DNA of 32,135 nt from Treponema sp. (GCA_024689365.1 JAILDQ010000048.1:1-32135), one strand, 5' to 3'; numbered from the stretch's first letter, positions 9,320 to 18,116 are shown. The notes: generated from the letters alone by a model not told the origin. Made by a program: numbers and translations.

Positions 9320-10691
9320 ATTCTTCGTCTTCGTTTTCCCCATTGACAAATTTGCGGTATTTTTCAGGATTGACCCTAAAGGCGATTATTGGCGAGTCTG
9401 GATCGTCGCTTGCGTGAATCAAGGCTTGCTCGGCTTCGTTCTTCAAGCGGTCGGCGGAAATAAGACGGAGAGATCTGCTTGAGATGCCAATCAATGGCTT
9501 TGCCTTTACTTGGGCTGCTGACAAGGTTCCCTGCAAGTTTGAGTGCAAAACTTCGGCGCTTTGCAAAGCTTGGTCAATGTCATTGCGTTGGATGATTACG
9601 GCAAAGCCGTCTTCCTTGCATTCAAAAATAAAATCCTTAAATTGAAAGTAGTCCAGCATTGTTTGGCATACGTTTCCGTAATATTCGGACTCTTTTGTCA
9701 TTCCAGGAATTTGTATCATTGCCAAAGCCAAGTCTTGTTCGCTGGAAGCCGCTCTTATCAATTCCGATTCAAGCCGCGCGTCCAAGTATGATTCCCAGCC
9801 AAAGCCGCTGGCAGGCGAGAATAAGCCCTGGTCCTCGGATAGAGGAGGAATGCTTTCTTGTTCTTCTGTTTGAGAGCTTTCGTTTTGAACGGAGCCGTCT
9901 TCTGTTGCTTCGCTGGCCTTTTGGGCTTGCTGGTCCGCGTAGGCGTTTTCAAGAGGATTGAAGTCAACTTTTTCTTCGCTTTCTTGAGGCTCAGCTTCTT
10001 GCGCGGCGTTTTTTTCTGGAAGGACTTCGCTTTTCTCTTCGCTGACAGGCGGAAGGTCCTTCTTTTCTTCCGGAACTTCTTCTTGAACTTCTTCCGGAAC
10101 TTCTTCTGAACTTTCTTCTTCGTCAAAAAGGGATTCGCCAAAATCATCGTTGACGCTTGTCTTTTTAAAGTCAACGTCGCCTTCATAATCTTCTTTTTCG
10201 GAAGCGCTCAAGTACAAGTACATCAAGATTACGCATGCGGCCAAGGTTCCTGCCAAAACAATGATAAAGGCGATTTTTGCCCTGTAAAAAATTATCGCGG
10301 GAGCTACGGTGTAAATTGTGGCGTTCAGCCTAATGTCCGCGCCGTCGGAGCCTGAAATTCTAGTGCTGAAGGCTTTTACAAAGACCGACGCTTGCGGTTT
10401 TTCTTGCATGGGATAGACGTAAACCGCTTGGCCGTTGACTTCAAGCTTGATTGAATCAAAGATTTCTGGAGAGCCGACCGCGGAGTTGAATAGATTTAAG
10501 AATTCTTTTGAGCCGCTGGAATATATTCCGCTTGCTTCCGCGGTTCTGGAAGAAAGCTTTTCAAACTTCGCGCCGGCAGTTTTTAGTCCTGAATTGTAGT
10601 CTGAATAAATGCAAGCCGCGAAAACAATTATCGTCACAACAAAGACGCAAGCGATTGCAAGCGCCGCTAAAGTAATGCCCCTCTTTTTCAT
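9318..10691 (-). CDS. Membrane protein with degenerate GGDEF-like C-terminal domain
   Basis: N-terminal TM, second TM near residue 140, Glu-rich linker, then a GGDEF-fold-like region (WESYLDARLESELIRAASSEQDLALAMIQI...FKDFIFECKEDGFAVII...ISSRSLRLISADRLKNEAEQALIHA) without a GG[DE]EF signature. Confidence 0.7.
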   Translation of the reverse strand: MKKRGITLAALAIACVFVVTIIVFAACIYSDYNSGLKTAGAKFEKLSSRTAEASGIYSSGSKEFLNLFNSAVGSPEIFDSIKLEVNGQAVYVYPMQEKPQASVFVKAFSTRISGSDGADIRLNATIYTVAPAIIFYRAKIAFIIVLAGTLAACVILMYLYLSASEKEDYEGDVDFKKTSVNDDFGESLFDEEESSEEVPEEVQEEVPEEKKDLPPVSEEKSEVLPEKNAAQEAEPQESEEKVDFNPLENAYADQQAQKASEATEDGSVQNESSQTEEQESIPPLSEDQGLFSPASGFGWESYLDARLESELIRAASSEQDLALAMIQIPGMTKESEYYGNVCQTMLDYFQFKDFIFECKEDGFAVIIQRNDIDQALQSAEVLHSNLQGTLSAAQVKAKPLIGISSRSLRLISADRLKNEAEQALIHASDDPDSPIIAFRVNPEKYRKFVNGENEDEE

Positions 10692-12208
10692 ATCTTACTA
10701 TTATACAGTAGAATTGTTTTGAGCGCAAGTTTTTTCGCTTCTTTTGTTGACATTTTATTTTCCGCGTTTTTGTTGAGACAAAAGGCTGTGTAGGGTAAAA
10801 TCAAGGCGCTTTGAGGCATTATTTTTTCTTCTTTTTCAAGCGTTCTTAAGTTTTCTTCAAGGGCCTTTTTAAAATTCAAAAAGTCAAAATCGATTGGGTA
10901 AAAGACGCGGGGCTTTTCATTCTTTTGATTGTCTTTTATGCGACATTCATAGATTTTTTCTTTGCTGTAAGTCAAGTTTGGGCCCAAAAAAACTTCCAGA
11001 GAGTCCTGATAGCTTTTCATCAATTCGTTTTGCAAAAAGCCGCGTTCGTTCGCTTGCAGTCGGCTCCTGAACATAAGGCTTGTGTAAGCGTTTTGCCAAT
11101 TGTCAACGCGCCTTTGCTTTTTGCAGTAAAGGTCGTCCAAGTAGCTTCCTTTTGCGTAAGGCTTTCCCCCTGAATAGCCAAAATCCGCTCCGAAAATTTC
11201 TATCTCAGAAAAGCCCGCTTGAATCGCAAAGTCAAGGGCCGCAATGCTAACGGTTCCGCCGCCGCTATTGGTTTTGACAAAGGGATTTTTGCAAAAGGCG
11301 CTGGCGAATGAAATCAATGGATGGCCGCCGTTAATGAAAAGCAAATTTCCTTTTTTTTCATAAACGAATTTTGCTATTGAATGGTTTGCCGCCAAGTCCA
11401 AAATAAAAATCGTGTCCTTGTCAAAAGGCGCGTTAAAATGCTCCGCGCTCAAATATTGCGGATCTATCGAAACTGCTGCGTCAACCTTTATCTTGTGGCG
11501 TGACAAAATTTTGTAGCCAGTGTCTGTCGCGATTGTAAAATATTTTTCTCGTTCAGCCTTTATTTTTTCTATGCTTTTGTCGAGGCTTGGACCGGCTGCG
11601 ATAATGGCGGCTTTTTTGCTTGCGTCAATTGTTATTGGTTTGCAATCGATTTCTTGCATTTTCTTTAATGTATGCAAATTGCAAAAAAAGTTTTTTTGCC
11701 AAAGACCGCCAAAACGCGCTTGCGTGGAATAGTCAACGCTGATTTTTTTTAGGCATTTATTTATTCTTTCGATTAGGCTTTTATAAAGAGCCGGCTCTTC
11801 GTCGGCCCAAGAGCGGAGACACGCAATTTGCAAGTTTCCGTAATAGGCTGGAAAGTAGTTGTTTGCGAGCGCTTTTTCCAAATCGCTTGAATCTTCCGCG
11901 CAGCAAAAAATTACGTTCGGGTTTTCAAAAAGCCTTTTGACGCATGGAATTTTTTCTTTAAGGAAGTTCAAGTCTTCAAGGGATTTTTCGAGCGCGATTA
12001 TTTTGCATGAAGGATTTCGTTTTAAAAAGCTTTCGATATGGTAGCCGCCGCCAACTCCGATTATTATGGCGAATAAAATGCCGTCATTTTGAGTCAAAAA
12101 ATTTTGGGCTTCCCGCTCGGGATTGTATTTTGAGTGGGCGGCTTTTCCAGAATGAAAAATCGGAATTAAAGATTCGTTTTTTGCTTGGACAATTTCAGTG
12201 TAAATCAA
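10688..12208 (-). CDS. DUF115 / Maf-like (motility-associated glycosyltransferase-like) protein
   Basis: GVGGGYHIESFL; AAIIAAGPSLDKSIEKI; VDAAVSIDPQY; EIFGADFGYSGGKPYAKGSYLDDLY, all typical of the DUF115 family. Confidence 0.83.
   Translation of the reverse strand: MIYTEIVQAKNESLIPIFHSGKAAHSKYNPEREAQNFLTQNDGILFAIIIGVGGGYHIESFLKRNPSCKIIALEKSLEDLNFLKEKIPCVKRLFENPNVIFCCAEDSSDLEKALANNYFPAYYGNLQIACLRSWADEEPALYKSLIERINKCLKKISVDYSTQARFGGLWQKNFFCNLHTLKKMQEIDCKPITIDASKKAAIIAAGPSLDKSIEKIKAEREKYFTIATDTGYKILSRHKIKVDAAVSIDPQYLSAEHFNAPFDKDTIFILDLAANHSIAKFVYEKKGNLLFINGGHPLISFASAFCKNPFVKTNSGGGTVSIAALDFAIQAGFSEIEIFGADFGYSGGKPYAKGSYLDDLYCKKQRRVDNWQNAYTSLMFRSRLQANERGFLQNELMKSYQDSLEVFLGPNLTYSKEKIYECRIKDNQKNEKPRVFYPIDFDFLNFKKALEENLRTLEKEEKIMPQSALILPYTAFCLNKNAENKMSTKEAKKLALKTILLYNSKI
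10700..10728 (-). promoter_or_regulatory. Putative internal promoter TTGCGC-N17-TATAAT, 8 nt upstream of the 10691 start codon
   Basis: Minus strand: TTGCGC (10728-10723), 17-nt spacer, TATAAT (10705-10700). It lies inside the 3' end of the upstream DUF115 gene. Confidence 0.55.
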
Positions 12209-13716
12209 TTTGTCTTTCGTCCCCTTGCAAAAACTTCTGTAAAAAGCTTTTCGCTTTTTTCTTTTATCAAAAGCCCCCTCTTTTCTTTTTGGCTAAAATC
12301 CATTTCCCTTTGAGCCATGATAAAGTCTGCTGGAAAAATTTCGTTTAATAGCCAATCGCTTTTAAAGGCTTCTTTTGCGATTTCTTGAATTTTTTTGGCC
12401 CTTTCATTTTTGTTTAAAATTTCGCTTTCGGATTTTTCTTGAAATTCAAAGGCTTCGTTTTTGTCAGAGCAGCTTTCTAAAATCAATCTTTCAAATTCGC
12501 TTTGCTTTATGTCTTTGATTTGCCCAAGCGTTCTTTTGAATTTTCTTGAGCCGGTGATCCTGTAAACATTTCTATTTTCAAGATTTTTTGAGCAAAACCA
12601 TTGCGCGTAAATTTCAAGGCTTGGATTGTAAAACGAAGATTTAGCCTCGCGCGTTTCTTTTGCGCTTAGCCTAAAGTCTTTTCGCTCGTTTTCTGTGTCC
12701 AAAGCGTTTGGCCTTGCGTGGCTTTTGTCTATGAAATTTTGCAAGTCCAAGCCTGCGAAAAAAATGTTTTCATCGCTTTGAGAAAGAAAAAAATCCAAGG
12801 CGCTTCCGCTTACTGTTCCGTTTCTTTTAAAAAGGATTGGCTCAATCTTAAGCGCTTCAAAAAGCTTTTTTGAAAGCGCGTCGTCTTCGTAACAAAGAGG
12901 AAGAATTTTTTTTGACTTGAACAAATCTGAAGGGCAGGCGGCTTCGGGATTAAGGGCTAGGGGACAGGCCCATGAATTTTTTCTAAGCGCGTCCAAATGT
13001 TTTTTTGCCCAATAGCCGCCGTCAGAGCTTAGGCACAAATCGGCTTTTATATTGTTTGCTGTCAATGGTTTGATTGCGGAAGAAAGAGCGCATAAAAAAA
13101 CTCGCTCTCGATTTTTTATTATAGAAGGAATCGCGTCTTCAAGGCTTGGGCCTGACGCGCAAATCAATATCGGTTTTTCTATTTTTTTTAAGAAGCAGAT
13201 TTTATTTAAATTGTCAAAAAAAAGAAATTTGTTTTTTAGCCAACGCTTTCCAAAATATTCTCTTGTTGCCAAAAGGCTTTTGGCCTTTTCCATCGCGGCC
13301 TTTATTTCTTTCCAAGCCAAAGCGCTTTCTTCTTGCCAAATTTTCGCGCTTGCAGGCCATTCATAAAAAAGGCATTGAAAAAGATTTTCCTCGCCCAAAA
13401 GGTCGAACAAATTTTGGGAAAGGCTTTTGCCTTTTTTTAATGTAATGCAAAAATCCCAAGCCTTGTCAAATTGATGGAAATCGTCGCAATAACGAACGCA
13501 GGCGATTTTTGCGTCGGGAAAGCGCTTCCTCAAAAATGGAAGGCAGTAGCCAAGGCCTCCTTCTAAAATCACAAGGCAAGTTGGCTTAAAGTCAGCCTGA
13601 AGGTTTTGGACAAAACGCTCCGCTTCCGCTTCTGGATTGTAGGATGAGTGCAAAAATATTCCGTTGACTTTTGCGCTTTGGCTTGAGTTTTTGGCTGGAA
13701 GAAATTCGAGGGGCAA
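12205..13716 (-). CDS. Second DUF115 / Maf-like paralogue
   Basis: EGGLGYCLPFLRKRFP; PILICASGPSLEDAIPSI; ADLCLSSDGGYWAKKH; NGTVSGSALDFFL...FFAGLDLQNF. TTG start; 4-nt overlap with the next gene. Confidence 0.78.
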   Translation of the reverse strand: MPLEFLPAKNSSQSAKVNGIFLHSSYNPEAEAERFVQNLQADFKPTCLVILEGGLGYCLPFLRKRFPDAKIACVRYCDDFHQFDKAWDFCITLKKGKSLSQNLFDLLGEENLFQCLFYEWPASAKIWQEESALAWKEIKAAMEKAKSLLATREYFGKRWLKNKFLFFDNLNKICFLKKIEKPILICASGPSLEDAIPSIIKNRERVFLCALSSAIKPLTANNIKADLCLSSDGGYWAKKHLDALRKNSWACPLALNPEAACPSDLFKSKKILPLCYEDDALSKKLFEALKIEPILFKRNGTVSGSALDFFLSQSDENIFFAGLDLQNFIDKSHARPNALDTENERKDFRLSAKETREAKSSFYNPSLEIYAQWFCSKNLENRNVYRITGSRKFKRTLGQIKDIKQSEFERLILESCSDKNEAFEFQEKSESEILNKNERAKKIQEIAKEAFKSDWLLNEIFPADFIMAQREMDFSQKEKRGLLIKEKSEKLFTEVFARGRKTN

Positions 13717-13718
13717 AA

Positions 13719-14582
13719 TTAACCTCGCAACAAATAGTCTAAAATTTCTTCGTCGATTGATGAGTAGCCGGCGGTCAAAATGATTATTTTTTTAGCGGCT
13801 TCGTTTCCGATTAAATCGCTGTATTCAAGCGACAAATGTTCTTTTAGGATTTCGTCTTCTATGTCGGAGTTTATAAGCGCGGCGGCCTTGATTTCGCTAG
13901 TGTCTTCCGCGTAAATTGCCCCCGGCTTTGCGAAAAGTTTTTTTGTCTTGTAAAATATTTCTTCAAAGATTGTGTTTGTAAGAATATGCTGAATTGTCTG
14001 CTCGCTTATTTCAATGTTTTTGGTGGTTTCGTCCAGGGCTTTTTTTGTTGAAATAAGGCATAGGCGAGCCTTTCCCTTGTTTGTCAAATCTTTTAAGGCC
14101 TCAAGACTGGGCTCGGCAAGAAGGGGATTGTCGCTCTTGTTTAATATTGAAAGAAGCTCGCTTTTAAAAGAAGGGCCCACTCGCAAAAAGCCTGACGGAT
14201 TGAAAGAATATTCAAAAAAGATGTAGAGCTTTTCATTGTCTGTGATTTTCAGGATTCTAAAGGCTTTGACTTTTGAGCGCGCGTCTTTTCCCAAAAATTG
14301 GGTGAAGGCCGTGAAGTTTGGGCTTTCTCTGTCTAGGCTAATCCAAGATTCCGTGCGGGCGGAGCCTAGCCAAAAGTCTTTTGTTGATATGGAGCTGAAA
14401 ATAGATTGGGCGTCGATTCCATAGGCTTTTTTGAGCATCATTAAGCCGCCTTGTTCGCAAAAAACTCCGCAGCGTTCAAAGCCGTATTCCTCGGCCCATT
14501 CTTGGAATGTCATTTCAGAGGCCTCTTGAGCTTTGTTCAAGAGGCCTCCTTTTTTGCCTGTGGCTATGCTTAGCAAACCCAT
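13719..14582 (-). CDS. Conserved-looking protein of unknown function
   Basis: Complete 287-aa ORF 3 nt downstream of the acidic protein gene and 2 nt upstream of the DUF115 pair. No family recognised. Confidence 0.75.
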   Translation of the reverse strand: MGLLSIATGKKGGLLNKAQEASEMTFQEWAEEYGFERCGVFCEQGGLMMLKKAYGIDAQSIFSSISTKDFWLGSARTESWISLDRESPNFTAFTQFLGKDARSKVKAFRILKITDNEKLYIFFEYSFNPSGFLRVGPSFKSELLSILNKSDNPLLAEPSLEALKDLTNKGKARLCLISTKKALDETTKNIEISEQTIQHILTNTIFEEIFYKTKKLFAKPGAIYAEDTSEIKAAALINSDIEDEILKEHLSLEYSDLIGNEAAKKIIILTAGYSSIDEEILDYLLRG

Positions 14583-14585
14583 TTT

Positions 14586-17462
14586 TTATGAAAGTCCAAG
14601 CTCGTCAAAAAGTTTTTTGTATGTGACAAAGTGCTCGGATTTAGCAAACTCCGTGATTTTGTCTTCCGGCAAATTCTCAAGCAATTGATCCATATATGAA
14701 AGAACAGAAACGATTTCCGTCTTAAGGTTCTTTGAAATCGAAGTTGTTTCCATGGCGCTTGGAGCGGCAGCCACTGTCTTTTCAACTTCCGGCTCGGCGC
14801 TTGGCTCTTCTTCGATTGTTGGCTCGTCAACAGAACTTTCGTCCATGATTGTCGGCTCGGCGTTTTCTTCAACAGTCGGCTCTTCGGCGATTGTCGGCTC
14901 TGAGCTTTCTTCAGCGAACGCGTCTTCCGCAACAGGCTCGTCAAAGATTGACATGTCAACTTCTTCGCCTGACTCGTCTTGAGCAACAGTCGGGTCTTCC
15001 GTCAACGCGCTTTCGTCCAAGGTTTCAGGAACAGGCTCTTCGTTTGCGTCGTCGTCAAGGTTGAATTCGTCGTCCAAAGACTTTGAGTTTTCGTACGCGT
15101 CTTTTTCCGCCAAAGCGTCGTCAACGATGTCTGATTCAACAGCGTCGGCTTCGTCAAAGGCGGCGTGAATGTCGTCTCCTACAGAAACCGAAACGTCGTC
15201 GGTGTCTTCCTGCAAGGAAATGTTTTCCTTCATAATGTCGGAAACTGAATTTTCGTAAGCGTCTTTTTCGGCTAGGGCAGTGTCTGTGATTTCAGATTCA
15301 ACAGCGTCGGCCTCGTCAAAGGCGGCGTTGATGTCGTCTCCGATTGAAACTGAAACGTTGTCGGAATCTTCTTGCAATGAAACGTTTTCTTTTACAATGT
15401 CGTCAACGCTTACGACTGTTTCGTCGCCTTCGCTTTCGGTCGGCATGTCCTGTTCCATATATTCGATTTTTTCATCGTCAAGGGAATCGGCGATTGAAAC
15501 GTCTTCCTGCATGATTTCGTCAACGGCTTCCGCGTTAATGCTTTCTTCAGGAAGGCTGTCCATCGGCTCGTCCGTGTTTACGACAGAATCCATCAAATCG
15601 CTGCTTGAAGACTCAACCGTGATGTCGTCTTCAACTTTCGGAACGCTGATTTCTTCAGGAAGAACGTTTTCCTCGCCAAACTCGTCGGTGGTTCCGGCCA
15701 AGTCTTCAGGAGTGATTTCAGCGCTTTCGATTTTTGGCTCTTCCATGTCGGCTTCATTGAAGTTCATCGTGATGTCTTCGCCGCCGATTGAAGTTTCGTC
15801 AAATTCGGGCTCGGCCATTTCTTCAACGGCAGGCTCTTGGTCAAAGGAAACTTCTTCTTCAACAGGCTCTTCGTCTGTTTCAGGAGCCGCGTCTTCTGTG
15901 GAGAATTCCGCGTTGCTCAAAATGTTTGTCAACTCGTTGCCGCTTAATGCGATTGTGTCGTCCCCGTCGTCGTCGGCGCCAAAGAAGCCCATGTCTTCTT
16001 CTGGGGCGCTTTCAGTCTTCGCGGCTGGAATAGGGGCAGTTCCGGCCGCTGCAGTAGGGCGGTCTTTCAATTCCTCAAAGTCGCTCTTAAGATTTTTGAT
16101 TTCGTCTTTAAGGTTTGAAAGCTCGCCCATGATTTGGCTGAGGATTTCCTGGCCTTTTTGGTTGATTTCAAGATTCTGTTCCGCGTTTTGCGCGCTTTCG
16201 TTTTCAATGCTCATAGTCTCGCCTTCGTCAATTTCCGTGTCGTCAGAACTTTCAACATTGCCCATTACAACATCCTGCACGCTGGGGACTTTTGAATCGT
16301 CGTCAGCTGAAACTTTCATGTCGTAATCAACAACCTCTTTCTTCGGAGCGCTTCCGCCGTCCGGTCCGTTCGTCATTCCAATGTTAGCGTCGTCGTCGTC
16401 AAATCCAAAGTCGCTCAAGTCGATTTCTTCTGTGTCGCCAGACAAAGCTTCTTGCGGCGCGGCAGGCTTTGGACTTTGGTCATTTCCAAAATTGTCGAAC
16501 ATATCGTCCGCGGAAGCCGTCGCTTCCGCAACAGGCGCGGCTGCTTCAGGAGCCGGGCTTTCCTCGTCTTCTTCCTGAATGATTTCCTCGGCGTTGTCGT
16601 CAAAGCTTACGTCGATGTCAAGGGATTTTTGGTCCTCGATTTCTTCAGGCTTTGTTTCTTTCTTGGCGGGTGCGTCGTCCATGAAGGCGCTCAAGTCAAC
16701 GTCGCCGTCTGAACCTCCGTCCATAAAGGCGCTGAGGTCAACGTCGCCGTCGGGGGCGGAGCTTGCGTCTGAGCCGCCGTCCATAAAAGCGTCCAAGTCA
16801 ACTTCTCCGTCGGGAGTTGAGTCTACGCTTGAAGAATCGCTCATAAAGTCATCCAGGTCAACTTCGCCGTCAGGAATGTCGTCAAGGCTGACTTCTTCCG
16901 TGGCGCCTGTGTCGGCCGGAATGTCGGCGGCCGTTTCTTCCGCGGCGCTTTCTTCAGGAAGGCTTTCGTCTGTCGTGATGTCAAGGCCGTCAATGTTAAA
17001 GTCGTCCATGCCGTCTTCAACTGCCGGCTCTTCAACGGCGGCTTCTTCCGTCGGGATTTCTTGGTTTTCAGTTATGTTCAAAAGTTCGTCAGGGCTAAGG
17101 GTTGTGTCGGCGTTTTCGTCTTCGCCGCCTTCCATGCTTCCTGTTATGTTTGAAAGTTCGTCAGGGCTGAGGGTTGTGTCTGTGTTCTCGTCTTCTTCAA
17201 CGCCCGAGCTTTCTTCCGCGGGGATGTCGATGTCAATGTCAAGGTCGGAGATTTCGTTTTGTTCGGGGGCAGGGGATTCGTTCAAGTCTTCCGCGGTCAT
17301 CGGGAATTCGATGTCGTTGAACATGTCGTCGTCGGAAGGCAAATCGATGTCGTCAATCGCGTTTTCAGGAATTTCGTTGGAGTCGCCTTTTATGTCTTTA
17401 GGCGTGTTTTTCACCCAAACGCCGTATTTGTCGAGGTCTTTTGAATCAGTTGAATCGCTCAT
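14586..17462 (-). CDS. Large acidic repeat-containing protein (958 aa) with central coiled-coil
   Basis: SD AAGGGGAA upstream of ATG; very Asp/Glu-rich; internal repeats; coiled-coil-like QEILSQIMGELSNLKDEIKNLKSDFEELKDR; distinct C-terminus TEIVSVLSYMDQLLENLPEDKITEFAKSEHFVTYKKLFDELGLS. Confidence 0.85.
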   Translation of the reverse strand: MSDSTDSKDLDKYGVWVKNTPKDIKGDSNEIPENAIDDIDLPSDDDMFNDIEFPMTAEDLNESPAPEQNEISDLDIDIDIPAEESSGVEEDENTDTTLSPDELSNITGSMEGGEDENADTTLSPDELLNITENQEIPTEEAAVEEPAVEDGMDDFNIDGLDITTDESLPEESAAEETAADIPADTGATEEVSLDDIPDGEVDLDDFMSDSSSVDSTPDGEVDLDAFMDGGSDASSAPDGDVDLSAFMDGGSDGDVDLSAFMDDAPAKKETKPEEIEDQKSLDIDVSFDDNAEEIIQEEDEESPAPEAAAPVAEATASADDMFDNFGNDQSPKPAAPQEALSGDTEEIDLSDFGFDDDDANIGMTNGPDGGSAPKKEVVDYDMKVSADDDSKVPSVQDVVMGNVESSDDTEIDEGETMSIENESAQNAEQNLEINQKGQEILSQIMGELSNLKDEIKNLKSDFEELKDRPTAAAGTAPIPAAKTESAPEEDMGFFGADDDGDDTIALSGNELTNILSNAEFSTEDAAPETDEEPVEEEVSFDQEPAVEEMAEPEFDETSIGGEDITMNFNEADMEEPKIESAEITPEDLAGTTDEFGEENVLPEEISVPKVEDDITVESSSSDLMDSVVNTDEPMDSLPEESINAEAVDEIMQEDVSIADSLDDEKIEYMEQDMPTESEGDETVVSVDDIVKENVSLQEDSDNVSVSIGDDINAAFDEADAVESEITDTALAEKDAYENSVSDIMKENISLQEDTDDVSVSVGDDIHAAFDEADAVESDIVDDALAEKDAYENSKSLDDEFNLDDDANEEPVPETLDESALTEDPTVAQDESGEEVDMSIFDEPVAEDAFAEESSEPTIAEEPTVEENAEPTIMDESSVDEPTIEEEPSAEPEVEKTVAAAPSAMETTSISKNLKTEIVSVLSYMDQLLENLPEDKITEFAKSEHFVTYKKLFDELGLS
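15093..15416 (-). repeat. Two tandem 162-nt (54-aa) repeats in the acidic protein gene
   Basis: Plus-strand landmark GATTCAACAGCGTCGGC[TC]TCGTCAAAGGCGGCG at 15133 and 15295 (period 162). Protein: DI[MV]KEN[IV]SLQED[TS]D[DN]VSVS[VI]GDDI[HN]AAFDEADAVES..ALAEKDAYENS. Confidence 0.85.
16679..16871 (-). repeat. Four short DG[DE]VDLxxFM repeats in the acidic protein gene
   Basis: 31-nt units at 16679, 16721, 16781 and 16841 (plus strand, e.g. CCATAAAGGCGCTGAGGTCAACGTCGCCGTC), spaced 42/60/60 nt. Confidence 0.88.
17071..17195 (-). repeat. Two DTTLSPDEL[SL]NIT repeats, 72-nt period
   Basis: GTTATGTT[CT][AG]AAAGTTCGTCAGGGCT[AG]AGGGTTGTGTC at 17071 and 17143. A diverged third motif, TIALSGNELTNIL, occurs further along the protein. 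Confidence 0.83.
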
Positions 17463-17615
17463 ATATATTCCCCTTTATAAACTTTTCATTATATTATCGG
17501 CCTTTATTGACAAAAACCGCGCATTTTTCTTTATACTTTTATTCATTATATTGTATCACATATTTAAAAAAAATCCAATAAGAAATTTGATTTTTTTTCC
17601 GATAATGAATTCATA

Positions 17616-18116
17616 ATGAAAACGGCCAAATATTTGCCTGCCTTGCTTGCGGGAACCTTAGTCTACGCTTTGCTTTCGATTTTTTGGGGCCAAAGCGGAA
17701 TTTGGGCGCAAAGGCAGCTTGAAGAACAAAAAAAGTCGATTAGCGCCCACACGCAAGAAATTCAGCGGATAAACGATGAATTGAATCTTGAAAAGACCGC
17801 CATTCGCGACGACGCTGACGTTATCGCCGCCTACGCGAGAAAGTTGGATTATGTTTTTGAGGACGAAAAGCTGGTCAAAATAAAGGGCCTGGCCGTTTCC
17901 GAGCCTTTGATGTACGACACTGGCACTGTTCTTAAAAGCGTTCCCGTCGCTTATGTTAGCGAATGGTTTTGCAAGGGAGCCGGACTCGCCGTCGGCCTTT
18001 TGCTGGCTTTTGCCATTTTCTTGTTCGACATTTCCTACGGAATAAAGTCTTTCTCAAAGAAAAAGCGTTTTGAGACCATAGAGGGAATTCCCGTTTATGA
18101 CGTTGCTCAAGTCTGA
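17616..18116 (+). CDS. FtsB/DivIC-like (septum formation initiator-like) membrane coiled-coil protein
   Basis: N-terminal TM, short coiled-coil (QLEEQKKSISAHTQEIQRINDELNLEKTAI), YARKLDYVFEDEKLVKI motif, then a second TM. Confidence 0.6.
   Translation: MKTAKYLPALLAGTLVYALLSIFWGQSGIWAQRQLEEQKKSISAHTQEIQRINDELNLEKTAIRDDADVIAAYARKLDYVFEDEKLVKIKGLAVSEPLMYDTGTVLKSVPVAYVSEWFCKGAGLAVGLLLAFAIFLFDISYGIKSFSKKKRFETIEGIPVYDVAQV

Noticed and set aside
8801-9349. 182-aa minus-strand ORF (Phe/Arg-rich) across the TPR lipoprotein and terminator
   Set aside because: Biased composition from the reverse of Lys/Glu codons, and it runs through the terminator hairpin.
15280-16326. 348-aa plus-strand ORF (Ser-rich) opposite the acidic protein gene
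   Set aside because: Its Ser/Thr-rich composition is what results from reading GAN/GCN-rich acidic coding DNA on the antisense strand. No SD or domain, and the minus-strand gene has clear repeats and a start site.
14586-17462. Repeat region as a CRISPR array or phase-variable non-coding repeat
   Set aside because: Repeats are in-frame and encode consistent peptide motifs, with no regular spacers or palindromic repeats.
16579-17616. 345-aa plus-strand ORF (Ser-rich) antisense to the acidic protein
   Set aside because: Same antisense codon-bias artefact. It runs through the minus gene promoter region and lacks initiation signals.
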